From Candidatus Aminicenantota bacterium (GTDB lineage: Bacteria > Acidobacteriota > Aminicenantia > S016-38): a stretch of 60,117 nucleotides of DNA. Below, piece after piece: positions 51,059-59,763 of this stretch. The notes under the pieces were generated by a model. That model made no database searches. It saw only the letters and a program-made list of their open reading frames with translations, and was not told where the DNA came from. The translations under genes were made by a program, and so were the position numbers. Numbering within the stretch: position 1 is the stretch's first letter; every line of letters begins with the position of its first letter. The DNA is taken from assembly GCA_026987025.1 (NCBI GenBank), contig JALSNJ010000003.1:1-60117 (forward strand), written 5' to 3'.

Positions 51059-52629
51059 ACGATCCCCTTTATTACGATGTGCTTATAATTGGTGGGGGAA
51101 TAGCAGGGGGAACCCTTGCATGGAGGGCAGCGGAGCTGGGGATGAAGGTTGCTTTGATAATAAGAGGGAAGGGGACGGCGGAAAGCAACACCTATTATGC
51201 CCAGGGCGGTATGGTTTCCTTGGGGGAGGATGACAGCCCTGAACTCCTTGCCCGGGATATAATAAGGGCTGGAGGGGGGATAAACAACCCTGAGGCGGTG
51301 AAGGTGCTCGCTGAGGAAGGCCCAAAGGTGGTGGAGGAGTTCCTTGTAAAAACCCTGAAGGTTCCCTTTGCCCGCCAGGGGGAAAAATTCCTCTACGGCA
51401 GAGAGGCGGCCCACTCCCGAAGGAGAATACTCTTCGTGGGTGACCAGACAGGAAAGGCCATAATGGAAGCCCTATGGAAGGCGGTGAATTCCCATCCCTC
51501 CATTGATATCTACACCGCCCACACCGCTGTGGACCTTATAACCAATACCCACCATGCCGAAGACCCCCTGGAGACATACAAGAGGCCCCGATGCCTGGGG
51601 GCCTATGTTCTGGACAACAGCACAGGGGAGATAAGGAGGTTTTTTGCCCGCTTCACCGCCCTGGCCACCGGGGGTTTAGGCCGAATTTACCTCCATACCA
51701 CCAACCCCGAAGGTGCCAGGGGAGACGGTTATGCCATGGCAGCCAGGGCCGGAGCAAGGCTCCTGCACATGGAATTCATCCAGTTTCATCCCACCTCCCT
51801 CTTCCACCGGGATGCCGACGGTTTCCTTATTTCCGAGGCGGTAAGGGGGGAGGGGGCCAAGCTCCTCACCAGGGACGGTCGGCCCTTTCTTCACAAGTAC
51901 ACCTCCCAGGGGGAACTGGCCCCCAGGGATGTGGTGGCCAGGGCCATCTACGAGGAGCTTCACCGCCGTGGAGACAATTATGTGCTTCTGGACCTCTCTT
52001 CCCTGAAGATAAATGTTCCCGAAAGATTCCCGGGCATATACAAAAAGTGCAAGGAGCTTGGGATTGAGATAACCCGCCAGCCCATCCCCGTGGTTCCCGC
52101 TGCCCATTATTCCATAGGTGGGGTCCTGGTGGACACCTGGGGAAGGTCCTCCATAGATGGTCTGTATGCCGTGGGGGAGGTAAGCTGCACCGGGCTTCAC
52201 GGTGCCAACCGCCTGGCTTCCACATCCCTTTTAGAGGGGCTGCTCTGGGGATGGAGGGCCGCTGAAGATATGGCCAGAAGGGATGGAGAAGGGGAGCTTC
52301 CCTTCCACAAGATACCTCCCTGGAAAAGGCCCCGCCATGAGCTGGAGGTGGACCCGGCCCTCATAGTTCAGGATTGGGTTTTTATAAAGCATACCATGTG
52401 GAACTACGCTGGAATAATAAGGACCGAGAGGAGACTTCAGCGGGCCATTTCTGACCTCCGCTACCTTTACCACAGGATAGAGAGCTTTTACAGAACCGCC
52501 AGGTTAGACGACGCCATAGTGGGTTTGAGAAACGGAATAATCGTGACCCAGGAGGTGGTGAGGGCAGCCAGAATGAATAGAAGAAGCATAGGCGCCCATT
52601 ACATAAAGGAGGAGGACGGGGAGATTTAA
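51055..52629 (+). CDS. nadB: L-aspartate oxidase
   Basis: This FAD enzyme oxidises aspartate to iminoaspartate, the first step of de novo NAD synthesis. The 524-residue protein has the dinucleotide motif DVLIIGGGIAGGTLAW, the FAD segment NTYYAQGGMVS, HSRRRILFVGDQTG, the active-site ALATGGLGRIYLHTTNPEGARGDGYAM, EFIQFHPTSLF, and SRCGEVS-type SCTGLHGANRLASTSLLEGL. The partner quinolinate synthase (nadA) is not in this window. Confidence 0.96.
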   Translation: MNDPLYYDVLIIGGGIAGGTLAWRAAELGMKVALIIRGKGTAESNTYYAQGGMVSLGEDDSPELLARDIIRAGGGINNPEAVKVLAEEGPKVVEEFLVKTLKVPFARQGEKFLYGREAAHSRRRILFVGDQTGKAIMEALWKAVNSHPSIDIYTAHTAVDLITNTHHAEDPLETYKRPRCLGAYVLDNSTGEIRRFFARFTALATGGLGRIYLHTTNPEGARGDGYAMAARAGARLLHMEFIQFHPTSLFHRDADGFLISEAVRGEGAKLLTRDGRPFLHKYTSQGELAPRDVVARAIYEELHRRGDNYVLLDLSSLKINVPERFPGIYKKCKELGIEITRQPIPVVPAAHYSIGGVLVDTWGRSSIDGLYAVGEVSCTGLHGANRLASTSLLEGLLWGWRAAEDMARRDGEGELPFHKIPPWKRPRHELEVDPALIVQDWVFIKHTMWNYAGIIRTERRLQRAISDLRYLYHRIESFYRTARLDDAIVGLRNGIIVTQEVVRAARMNRRSIGAHYIKEEDGEI

Positions 52630-52631
52630 AA

Positions 52632-54263
52632 ATGGAGAATCAGGTAATAGCGAGGATCTTTGACGAAATAGCGGACTTTCTGGAAATAAAGGGGGAGAAC
52701 CCCTTTAAAATAAGGTCTTACCGGAAGGCCGCAGAGGTTATAAGGGCCTTTCCCCGAAGGCTGGAGGATTATGTGAGGGAAGGGGGAGATTTAAGGAGGA
52801 TAGAGGGGATAGGGGAGGCCATAGAGAAGAAGATAAAGGAAATACTGGAGAGCGGGGATTGCAACCTCCACAGAAGGCTTCTGGGGGAGATGCCCTATTC
52901 CCTTCTTTCATTGCTGAGAATACCTGGACTGGGTCCCAAGACCGTGGGCTTGCTTTATTCCTCCTATGGGATAAATACCGTGGAGGAGCTGAGGGAGTTC
53001 CTCCTCTCGGAAAGGGCCCGGGACCTTCCCAAATTCGGCCCCAGGAAGATAGAGAAAGTTCTAAGGAGCCTGGAGAGGATGAAGGTTTATCTCAACAGGT
53101 TCACCCTGGAGGAGGCGGAGGAGGCCCTCTCCTTGGCCCTGGAGGAGGTGGAGGGGGCGGAGGCGGTGGGCAGCTTTCGCAGGTTTGACGAACTCTTTGA
53201 CGACATAGACATCCTCTACTTCGCCAAACCCCTCAGGTTTCCCTGGCCCAGGGAGGAGCTCGGGGACAGAACCCGCTTCCTCTTCCCTTCGGGAATACCG
53301 GTGGAGTTCTTCAACAGGGCCAGGAGTGGGATATGGAGGTTAATCCTCACCGGTCCCCGCTCCCACTGGGAGTGGTTAAAGCAGAGGGCTGCCCGCCGTG
53401 GCCTCAGACTCACTGAAGAGGGTCTTTTTACCAAAAACAGGGTTTTACACTCCAGCGAGGAGGAAATTTACCATGCCCTGGCTCTGGATTTTATCCCTCC
53501 GGAGGTTAGGCATTTAAACCCGGAGGAGATACCCCCCTTAGTGGAGGAAAAGGACATAAGGGGAGAGCTCCACGCCCATACCGACTGGACCGATGGCAGG
53601 AGCACCTTAGACGAAATGGTAAAAAAGGCCACGGAGATGGGATATTCTTACCTGGGCATTACCGACCATTCCGCCTCTTCCAAAATAGCCGGTGGACTTT
53701 CTGCTGAGAGGCTCCTGGAGCAGGTTAATCTGATAAGGAGCAGGGAGTTTCCCATCAAGGTTTACGCTTCGGCGGAGGTGGACATCCTGGAGGATGGGAG
53801 GCTGGATTATCCGGACCTGGTTCTTTCCAGGCTGGATTATGCCGTGGCTTCCCCTCACCTGAAACTGGACATGGGGAAGGAGGAGATGACCAGGAGGCTG
53901 CTGCGGGCACTGGAAAATCCGTATGTGAAGATTCTGGGCCATCCCACCGGAAGGCTTCTGGGGAAGCGTCCTTCGGCCGAGGCGGACTGGGACGAAGTTT
54001 TCCGCAGGGCTGCCCAGAGGGGGGTGGCCATAGAAATAAATTCTCAGACCCAGCGGCTGGACCTTCCCTATTATCTGGCGGAAAAGGCCCTGAAATACGG
54101 GGTTTACTTCGCCATAACCACCGACGCCCATTCGGCGGTGAACATGGAGAAACTCAGGAGGTACGGGGTTATGGTGGCGAGGAAGGCCGCCATCCCCCCG
54201 GATCGCATAATAAACACCTGGGAAAGGGAGAGGCTGGAGGAATTTTTAAAACCCAGGTCCTGA
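52632..54263 (+). CDS. polX: DNA polymerase/3'-5' exonuclease PolX
   Basis: PolX acts in base-excision and gap repair. The 543-residue protein has an N-terminal 8-kDa region with helix-hairpin-helix motifs (IEGIGEAIEKKI, IPGLGPKTVGLL), the polymerase palm with AVGSFRRFDELFDDIDIL (two of the three catalytic Asp), and a C-terminal PHP nuclease domain (ELHAHTDWTDG, AEVDILEDGRLDY, ILGHPTGRLLGKR, ITTDAHS). At the third palm carboxylate the strand reads PVEFFNRA, Glu in place of the usual Asp. Polymerase activity is therefore less certain than nuclease activity. Confidence 0.9.
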   Translation: MENQVIARIFDEIADFLEIKGENPFKIRSYRKAAEVIRAFPRRLEDYVREGGDLRRIEGIGEAIEKKIKEILESGDCNLHRRLLGEMPYSLLSLLRIPGLGPKTVGLLYSSYGINTVEELREFLLSERARDLPKFGPRKIEKVLRSLERMKVYLNRFTLEEAEEALSLALEEVEGAEAVGSFRRFDELFDDIDILYFAKPLRFPWPREELGDRTRFLFPSGIPVEFFNRARSGIWRLILTGPRSHWEWLKQRAARRGLRLTEEGLFTKNRVLHSSEEEIYHALALDFIPPEVRHLNPEEIPPLVEEKDIRGELHAHTDWTDGRSTLDEMVKKATEMGYSYLGITDHSASSKIAGGLSAERLLEQVNLIRSREFPIKVYASAEVDILEDGRLDYPDLVLSRLDYAVASPHLKLDMGKEEMTRRLLRALENPYVKILGHPTGRLLGKRPSAEADWDEVFRRAAQRGVAIEINSQTQRLDLPYYLAEKALKYGVYFAITTDAHSAVNMEKLRRYGVMVARKAAIPPDRIINTWERERLEEFLKPRS

Positions 54264-54267
54264 TTTA

Positions 54268-55647
54268 ATGGAAAAGGTTCTTCTCCTTTTTCCCCGCAGC
54301 GGAGAGGAAAGGTGGAAGGGAATAAGGGTTCCCCCTTCGGTCCTTTTCCTGGCAGGTGGGCTCAGGGAAAAGGGTTTTTTCGTTGATTTCTCCTACCTTG
54401 AAGTGCCCCGGCTGGAACTTTCTCCTCCCAGAAACCCGCACGACTATTTTGCCATAGGAATAACCCTGCTTGACGATTTCTTCCTGGAGGTTTACCGCTT
54501 CGTAAACTCCCTCCCTGCGGAGCCTCTGGTTGCCCTGGGGGGGATAACCCCCACCATGGCCCCGCTGGAGGTGTTTTACATCTTTCAAAGGGCCAATTTG
54601 GTCTTTCCCGGGGAGGCGGACAGGGCTTTCTCCGGGGTGCTTTCCTCCCTAAAAGAAGGAAGGATACCTCCCGGACCGTGGGGTATAAGGTGGATGGGAA
54701 AGGAGAAACCACCGGAACCGGAACCTTTAAGGGAGGACCTGGGTCGTGTGATTCCAGATTTTTCCCTTCTCCTGAAGGGAGGAGAGCTGGAGCTGGTCCT
54801 GACCAGGGGCTGTCCCCGCTCCTGTATTTTCTGCACCCATCCTCATGGGAGGCTCCAGAGGAAGACCCCTCTTCCTCTTGTGAGGCAGTGGGTTAGACAA
54901 TACAGGGAAATGGGAGGGGAAAAGGTAAACCTGGTCGACGATGACATTCTCCTGGAGCCTGGCTACGCCCGGAGGGTTTTCCGCGTTTTCAGGGAAGAGG
55001 GAATTAAACTATGGGGGATCCAAACATCCATGGATAGCCTCAGAAACCCTTCGGCCCTGGAGGCCATAGGGGAGGCCCCCTTTTCCTCCCGGCCAACGGT
55101 CTGGATAGGCACCGATGCCTTTATAAACGCAAGAGCCAGGCGTCTGGCTAAAAGGGCTAAGAAGGAAGAAATAGAGGAGGCCGTGAAAAGGCTGGAAGAT
55201 ATGGGGGTGGAAAATTATCACTACTGGATCCTCACCGATTGCCTTTCCAGCCTGGGGGAGTTTGTGGAGGAATTTTCCGCGGTGGGAAGGCTTATAAGGA
55301 TGTTTTCCCGGTTTCATCTCCTCCCCAATTCCCCCTTCCTGATCCCCTATCCCTACACCCCTTCCTACAAAAGGGCCCTTATCAAGTGTCGGGAAAGGAT
55401 AGTTTATCGGGAAATTGTAAGAAAAGGCCCGGTAAAATACCCCCTGGTTCTTTACGAAAAGCCCTACTCCGAGCCGCTTTTCCATTTTTTGAACCCTGAG
55501 AGAACCCTGATCCCGTGGTTGAGGGCCGGGGAGTTTTTAAAGAGGCTCCGTCAACGGGACCTGGAGGGAGCTTCTTCCCTGCTCTTAAGCCTGGTAAGGG
55601 AGGAAAAGCAGGACCCCTCTCCCCTTTATTCGGTTTTTGAAAAATAA
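54268..55647 (+). CDS. Radical SAM protein with B12-binding-like N-terminal domain
   Basis: The 459-residue protein starts with a domain of cobalamin-binding (Rossmann) layout (about 1-150; EKVLLLFPRSGEERW, VALGGITPTMAPLE), then has the radical SAM core with CPRSCIFC (Cx3Cx2C, near 195) and NLVDDDILLEPGYARRVF. The N-terminal domain lacks the DxHxxG cobalamin-ligand His, as in several methylthiolase or oxidoreductase branches. It lies between polX and the second sulfatase-fold gene. I cannot name a substrate; a role in modifying an envelope or peptide substrate is only a guess from the neighbours. Confidence 0.82.
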   Translation: MEKVLLLFPRSGEERWKGIRVPPSVLFLAGGLREKGFFVDFSYLEVPRLELSPPRNPHDYFAIGITLLDDFFLEVYRFVNSLPAEPLVALGGITPTMAPLEVFYIFQRANLVFPGEADRAFSGVLSSLKEGRIPPGPWGIRWMGKEKPPEPEPLREDLGRVIPDFSLLLKGGELELVLTRGCPRSCIFCTHPHGRLQRKTPLPLVRQWVRQYREMGGEKVNLVDDDILLEPGYARRVFRVFREEGIKLWGIQTSMDSLRNPSALEAIGEAPFSSRPTVWIGTDAFINARARRLAKRAKKEEIEEAVKRLEDMGVENYHYWILTDCLSSLGEFVEEFSAVGRLIRMFSRFHLLPNSPFLIPYPYTPSYKRALIKCRERIVYREIVRKGPVKYPLVLYEKPYSEPLFHFLNPERTLIPWLRAGEFLKRLRQRDLEGASSLLLSLVREEKQDPSPLYSVFEK

Positions 55648-55653
55648 TAAAAT
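55648..55653 (+). promoter_or_regulatory. Leaderless -10 element of the second sulfatase-fold gene
   Basis: TAAAAT ends 7 nt before GTG 55661 in an A-rich gap after the radical SAM gene, with no Shine-Dalgarno. The predicted transcription start is at 55660. Confidence 0.45.
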
Positions 55654-55660
55654 AGAAAAA

Positions 55661-57709
55661 GTGAGAAAAATTTCCTTCTGGATCGTATTGACGGTGTTTT
55701 TCTGGGGATGCGGAAGGCCCCCCATGGGAAGCTGGGGCAGGCAAAGGATAGGATGGAATTTCCTGGATTGGACCGGCCATGGCAAGCTTATAAAACATCT
55801 GGCCACCCCTCTGGAGGAAGGGGATTATTCAGTTTTCCTTCAGACCTGCCCCCTGCAGATGGGGGAGGAGACGGTTACTCTTCAGCCCGGAGAAGGAATA
55901 AGATGGGAAGGGAAGATTCAGCTTCCTCCCTCCGGTTGCCGGGTTCTGATAATCCCTCGCCGCAGCGTAATATTTGAAGGGGAAGGTGGAAGGCCGGACA
56001 GGGAGTTTGCCATTCTCTCTGAGGGCATATATCTGCTGGGGGAAGGGCAGGGGCAGAGGTTCAAATTTAAACTCTTCCCCTTCCGGGGTAAATTTCCGTT
56101 GCCCAGGGAAAAGATGGTTCTGGCTCAGCTTCTGGACCAGCGGGGATGGGAGAAGGTCCGGGACCTGTTCTCCTCTGTTACCTATCTTGGGAACCTGAAG
56201 GTATTTCAGGTCATACCCCTTTTCCCCCAGGACTTCCTTAGTTTTTTCACCGGAGGTAAAAAAAAGGCCGAATTCTACACGGCGGTGATGCCGGTTCCTC
56301 CCCCCCTGGGTTTGCTCTTCCCTGCCCCAGGATTTAAATTCAGGGTCCTGGCCATAGGGCCCCGCCGAAGGGAGGTCCTCGGGGAATTCTTCCAGAAGTC
56401 CGGTTTCGTTTTAAGGAATTTTGAACTTCCGGCCTGGGCCACCAGGATAGAGATAAGAAGGGAGGGGAGGGAATTCGGCAACCTGGCCTTTGTGACCAAC
56501 CCCTATTTTTACAACCCCTCGTCTAGGGCACCCTTGGTGGTGCTCCTTTCCATGGACACCGTTCGGGCGAAGAGCCTTCCCTTCTTCGGGGGGAAAGCCA
56601 GGACTCCGGCCCTGGAGTCCTTAGCCAGGGAATCTTTGCTCTTCCGCAGGGCCTACACCCCCGTTCCCTGGACCTACGATGGCCATATGGCGGCCCTTTT
56701 CTCAAAATATCCCTGGGAAGAGCCAAAAAGGGCAGTGGCAGAGGTCATCCAGAGCCTGGGCTTTTACACCGCTGCCTTCACCGGAGGGGGCCTGGTCTCT
56801 CCCAACATGGGCTTTGCCAGGGGTTTTCTCCTTTATTCGGTAAGACCCTACGATGTTTTTGACCGCCACTCCTCCCGGAAACTTTTCCTTCAGGCCCGCC
56901 AGTTCATAGAGAAGAACAAGGACAAACCCCTTTTTCTCTTCCTCCACACATATCAGGCCCACAGCCCTTACCTCGTCGGGGACGAAAGGTTTGACCCCAT
57001 GAGCGCCGTGGGAGGGGTCGGCGGAGTTTTTAAGCCCCTGCCTGAGCAACAGAGGGAACTGGCCCGGAGGCTCTACGAGGAGGAAATCTCCATTATAGAT
57101 AGGGATTTTGTTGGTCCCTTTTTAAGTTTCCTGAAGAAGGAAGGGCTCTGGAAGAGAACCCATCTGATCGTCTTTTCAGACCACGGAGAGCAATTCTACG
57201 AGCACGGCAGCTGGGAGCACGGCTATTCCCTTTACGAAGAGGAAGTCCATGTTCCTCTTCTGGTTCATTCCAGTAAATTTAAGCCCGGCCAGGATACCAG
57301 ACTAATTTCCCTTCTTTCCATCTGGCAGATAGTCCTGAAGACCTGCGGAGGTCGGGGCGATGGAAGCTGGAAGCCCAGGAAGGATTTCGTATTCCTTTTT
57401 ACCCCCAAATCCAGCCCCCCTCTATATTTCCCGCAAAAATCCGGAATAATAAAGGGGAATTACAAGCTGATTCACAACCTGAACCTTTCCCCCTCGGCCT
57501 TCAAAAGAGTTCCCAGGCTTCCCATGGCGGAGCTTTACAACCTTTCCAAAGACCCCGCCGAGGGCAAAAACCTCTACGGGAGCATGAGGGAAGGTATTTC
57601 CCTTTTTCGGGTTCTTTCCTCCATGGAAAAGTTCTATTTGAGGGGGCCGGGTTATAAACCCTCCAGAGACGAAATCAGGAAACTGAGGACCCTGGGCTAT
57701 GCGAAATAG
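55661..57709 (+). CDS. Sulfatase-fold lipoprotein, Thr-nucleophile type
   Basis: A 682-residue protein with a lipoprotein signal (FFWGC, Cys17), an N-terminal region of about 270 residues with no recognisable domain, and a sulfatase-fold catalytic domain. The nucleophile position is Thr338 in PVPWTYDGHMAALF; metal-site segments include LLSMDTVRAK and VFSDHGEQFYEHGSWEHGYSLYEEEVHVPLL. The C-terminus ends RKLRTLGYAK. A TTG at 55637 would add eight residues that read through the A-rich promoter-like gap. Likely a phospho- or phosphoalcohol transferase or hydrolase of an envelope glycan or lipid; it precedes lptB. Confidence 0.82.
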   Translation: MRKISFWIVLTVFFWGCGRPPMGSWGRQRIGWNFLDWTGHGKLIKHLATPLEEGDYSVFLQTCPLQMGEETVTLQPGEGIRWEGKIQLPPSGCRVLIIPRRSVIFEGEGGRPDREFAILSEGIYLLGEGQGQRFKFKLFPFRGKFPLPREKMVLAQLLDQRGWEKVRDLFSSVTYLGNLKVFQVIPLFPQDFLSFFTGGKKKAEFYTAVMPVPPPLGLLFPAPGFKFRVLAIGPRRREVLGEFFQKSGFVLRNFELPAWATRIEIRREGREFGNLAFVTNPYFYNPSSRAPLVVLLSMDTVRAKSLPFFGGKARTPALESLARESLLFRRAYTPVPWTYDGHMAALFSKYPWEEPKRAVAEVIQSLGFYTAAFTGGGLVSPNMGFARGFLLYSVRPYDVFDRHSSRKLFLQARQFIEKNKDKPLFLFLHTYQAHSPYLVGDERFDPMSAVGGVGGVFKPLPEQQRELARRLYEEEISIIDRDFVGPFLSFLKKEGLWKRTHLIVFSDHGEQFYEHGSWEHGYSLYEEEVHVPLLVHSSKFKPGQDTRLISLLSIWQIVLKTCGGRGDGSWKPRKDFVFLFTPKSSPPLYFPQKSGIIKGNYKLIHNLNLSPSAFKRVPRLPMAELYNLSKDPAEGKNLYGSMREGISLFRVLSSMEKFYLRGPGYKPSRDEIRKLRTLGYAK

Positions 57710-58394
57710 AATAGAGGTAAAGGGACTGGTAAAGTTCTACGGGAATTTTCAGGTCCTTAAGGGAGTAAACCTTGAGTTTTCTTCAGGGGAAATTGTAGGG
57801 CTTTTAGGAAAAAACGGGGCGGGAAAGACCACGACCTTCCATTGTTTGGTGGGGCTTCTGGCCCCGGATCATGGAAAAATCCTTCTCAACGGAAAGGATA
57901 TCACCCTGGTGCCCACCCACAAAAAGGCTAAGATGGGCCTCCTTTACCTCCCCCAGGAAAATTCGGCCTTCAGAAGGGCCACGGTTTACGAGAACCTATT
58001 GCTGGTGGCCAGGGAAAACGGGGTGGTTCACAGGGTAAAGGGGGTTATGGAAAAAATGGGACTTTCCCATCTTTACAATCAGAAGGCCGACACCCTCTCC
58101 GGAGGGGAAATGAGGAGGCTGGAGATGGCCAGGGCCCTCCTTCTTTCCCCCAGGTTTCTTTTCCTTGATGAGCCCTTCAGCGGGGTAGACCCCATAACGG
58201 TGGGGGAGATCAAAGGGATGATAAAATCACTGGCTGCCCAGGGAATAGGTATAGTGATAACCGACCACAATGTGGAGGATGTGTTCGCCGTTGCCTCCAT
58301 GGCTTATATAATTGACGATGGAAGGGTTATTGCCCGGGGCAGCCCGGACTACCTGAAGAACCATGAGGAGGTCAGAAAGCGTTTCCTGGGTTAG
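57699..58394 (+). CDS. lptB: LPS export ABC transporter ATPase
   Basis: LptB drives LPS extraction by LptFG. The 231-residue protein has Walker A GKNGAGKTTT (near 37-46), the LptB-specific segment MGLLYLPQENSAFRRATVYENLL (Q-loop), ABC signature LSGGEMRRLEMARALL, Walker B FLFLDEPFSGVDP and the switch His in VITDHNV. The MGLLYLPQE form and length fit LptB and not general amino-acid ABC ATPases. LptF/G and LptC/A are not in this window. It overlaps both neighbours (11 and 32 nt). Confidence 0.92.
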   Translation: MRNRIEVKGLVKFYGNFQVLKGVNLEFSSGEIVGLLGKNGAGKTTTFHCLVGLLAPDHGKILLNGKDITLVPTHKKAKMGLLYLPQENSAFRRATVYENLLLVARENGVVHRVKGVMEKMGLSHLYNQKADTLSGGEMRRLEMARALLLSPRFLFLDEPFSGVDPITVGEIKGMIKSLAAQGIGIVITDHNVEDVFAVASMAYIIDDGRVIARGSPDYLKNHEEVRKRFLG

Positions 58395-59310
58395 AGCTTC
58401 ATACCTGAATTTTGGCCTCAAGGAATTGAAGAACAGGGCTGAGAGGGCCTACGAATCCTACAGAAATTGCGACATCTGCCCGTGGGAGTGCAGGGTGGAT
58501 AGATTTTCCTTGAAGAAAAAGGGGGTATGCCGGAGCGGAGTTCAACCCATGGTATCCAGCTACAACCTTCATCATGGGGAGGAGCCTCCCATAAGCGGAA
58601 GCAGGGGCTCCGGGACCATCTTTTTTACCAATTGCATCCTCCGGTGCGTTTACTGTCAGAACTATCCCATAAGCCAGCTGGGCGTGGGGAAGGTCTATAC
58701 CCACAGGGACCTTGCGGACATGATGCTTTACCTTCAGAGGAAGGGGGCCCACAACATAAACTTCGTAACCCCCACCCATTTCGTCCCTTCCATCCTCAAG
58801 GCTCTGGTTATAGCGGTGGAGAGGGGCTTTCGCCTGCCCTTAGTTTACAACACCTCCGGATACGAGAGGGCGGAAACCCTTAAGATTTTGGATGGCATAG
58901 TGGACATATATTTGCCGGATATAAAATACTCCTCAGACCTTATGGCAAAGAAGTATTCTAAAGCTAAGGATTATGTCAGGTACAATCGGGAAGCTCTGAA
59001 GGAGATGTTCAGGCAGGTGGGACCCCTGAGGCTCAACAGGGAGGGGGTGGCGGTGCGGGGGCTTCTTATAAGACACTTGGTTCTTCCCAACGATATCGCG
59101 GGCTCGGAGGAAAGCCTCAGGTTCATAGCCCGGGAGCTTTCCCCAGAGGTTCCCATAAGCCTTATGAGCCAGTACTTCCCCGCATACAGGGCGAAGGACA
59201 TAAGGGAGCTTTCCAGGCCCATCCTGCCGGAGGAATACGAGAGGGTTCTGGAGCTCATGGAGAGGTTTGGTCTGAGGAGAGGTTGGATTCAGGAACATTT
59301 TTTGCTATAA
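58363..59310 (+). CDS. PflX-like radical SAM protein
   Basis: The 315-residue protein resembles the pyruvate formate-lyase-activase homologues of the PflX group. It has extra N-terminal cysteines (CDICPWECRVDR and a further C in KKKGVCRSG), the radical SAM motif CILRCVYC near 88-95, and YNTSGYERAETLKILDGIVDIYLPDIKY. This is a free-standing enzyme and no glycyl radical partner gene is near. The protein substrate is not known. TATAAT occurs at the stop codon (59306-59311) and the tRNA promoter follows. Confidence 0.85.
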   Translation: MRRSESVSWVRASYLNFGLKELKNRAERAYESYRNCDICPWECRVDRFSLKKKGVCRSGVQPMVSSYNLHHGEEPPISGSRGSGTIFFTNCILRCVYCQNYPISQLGVGKVYTHRDLADMMLYLQRKGAHNINFVTPTHFVPSILKALVIAVERGFRLPLVYNTSGYERAETLKILDGIVDIYLPDIKYSSDLMAKKYSKAKDYVRYNREALKEMFRQVGPLRLNREGVAVRGLLIRHLVLPNDIAGSEESLRFIARELSPEVPISLMSQYFPAYRAKDIRELSRPILPEEYERVLELMERFGLRRGWIQEHFLL

Positions 59311-59334
59311 TAAACCTTCCCCCTGCTTTGTTTA

Positions 59335-59364
59335 TTGACAGGGGGATGTCCTTTGTGGTAAAAT
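59335..59364 (+). promoter_or_regulatory. Promoter of the tRNA-tuf operon
   Basis: Consensus TTGACA (59335-59340), an 18-nt spacer and TAAAAT (59359-59364). The predicted start near 59371 is six bases before the first tRNA. It is the strongest-looking promoter in the window. Confidence 0.75.
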
Positions 59365-59376
59365 GCAAATTTGAAC

Positions 59377-59449
59377 GCTAGCGTAGCTCAGTTGGCAGAG
59401 CGGCTGATTTGTAATCAGCTGGTCGGGGGTTCGAGTCCCTCCGCTAGCT
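59377..59449 (+). tRNA. tRNA-Thr (anticodon TGT)
   Basis: The cloverleaf closes with acceptor GCTAGCG/CGCTAGC, D arm, anticodon stem GCTGA/TCAGC with loop TTTGTAA (TGT), and a T arm with GTTCGAGTC. The 73-nt gene does not encode CCA. Confidence 0.95.
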
Positions 59450-59458
59450 AAATTGGAT

Positions 59459-59544
59459 GGGCAGGTTCCAGAGTGGCCAAATGGGGCGGGCTGTAAACCC
59501 GCTGCCGCAAGGCTTCGGTGGTTCGAATCCATCCCTGCCCACCA
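59459..59544 (+). tRNA. tRNA-Tyr (anticodon GTA)
   Basis: Acceptor GGGCAGG/CCTGCCC, anticodon stem GCGGG/CCCGC with loop CTGTAAA (GTA), and the long variable arm expected of bacterial tRNA-Tyr. CCA is encoded at 59542-59544. Confidence 0.95.
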
Positions 59545-59550
59545 TCTGGA

Positions 59551-59626
59551 GCGGGAGTAGCTCAACTGGAAGAGCATCGGCCTTCCAAGCCGATGGTTGC
59601 GGGTTCGAGTCCCGTCTCCCGCTCCA
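59551..59626 (+). tRNA. tRNA-Gly (anticodon TCC)
   Basis: Acceptor GCGGGAG/CTCCCGC, anticodon stem TCGGC/GCCGA with loop CTTCCAA (TCC), standard D and T arms. CCA is encoded at 59624-59626. Confidence 0.95.
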
Positions 59627-59634
59627 TTTACTGG

Positions 59635-59707
59635 GCCCACGTAGCTCAGTCGGCAGAGCACGTCCTTGGTAAGGACGGGGTCGCCAGTTCAAATCTGGCC
59701 GTGGGCT
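59635..59707 (+). tRNA. tRNA-Thr (anticodon GGT)
   Basis: Acceptor GCCCACG/CGTGGGC, anticodon stem CGTCC/GGACG with loop TTGGTAA (GGT), T arm with GTTCAAATC. CCA is not encoded. Confidence 0.95.
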
Positions 59708-59745
59708 CTTATGAAGGTGGTAATTTTTAGAAAATAAATAAGAAA

Positions 59746-59761
59746 CCTAAAGGAGGTTAGG
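59746..59761 (+). promoter_or_regulatory. Ribosome binding site of tuf inside a small hairpin
   Basis: CCTAA (59746-59750) and TTAGG (59757-59761) can pair around AGGAGG (59751-59756), so the Shine-Dalgarno would sit in the six-base loop. The stem is only 5 bp, and the ATG follows 2 nt later. It may be chance. Confidence 0.35.
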
Positions 59762-59763
59762 AT

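Noticed and set aside
59306-59311. TATAAT over the stop codon of the PflX-like gene
   Set aside because: No -35 fits, and a near-consensus promoter lies 24 nt downstream for the tRNA genes.
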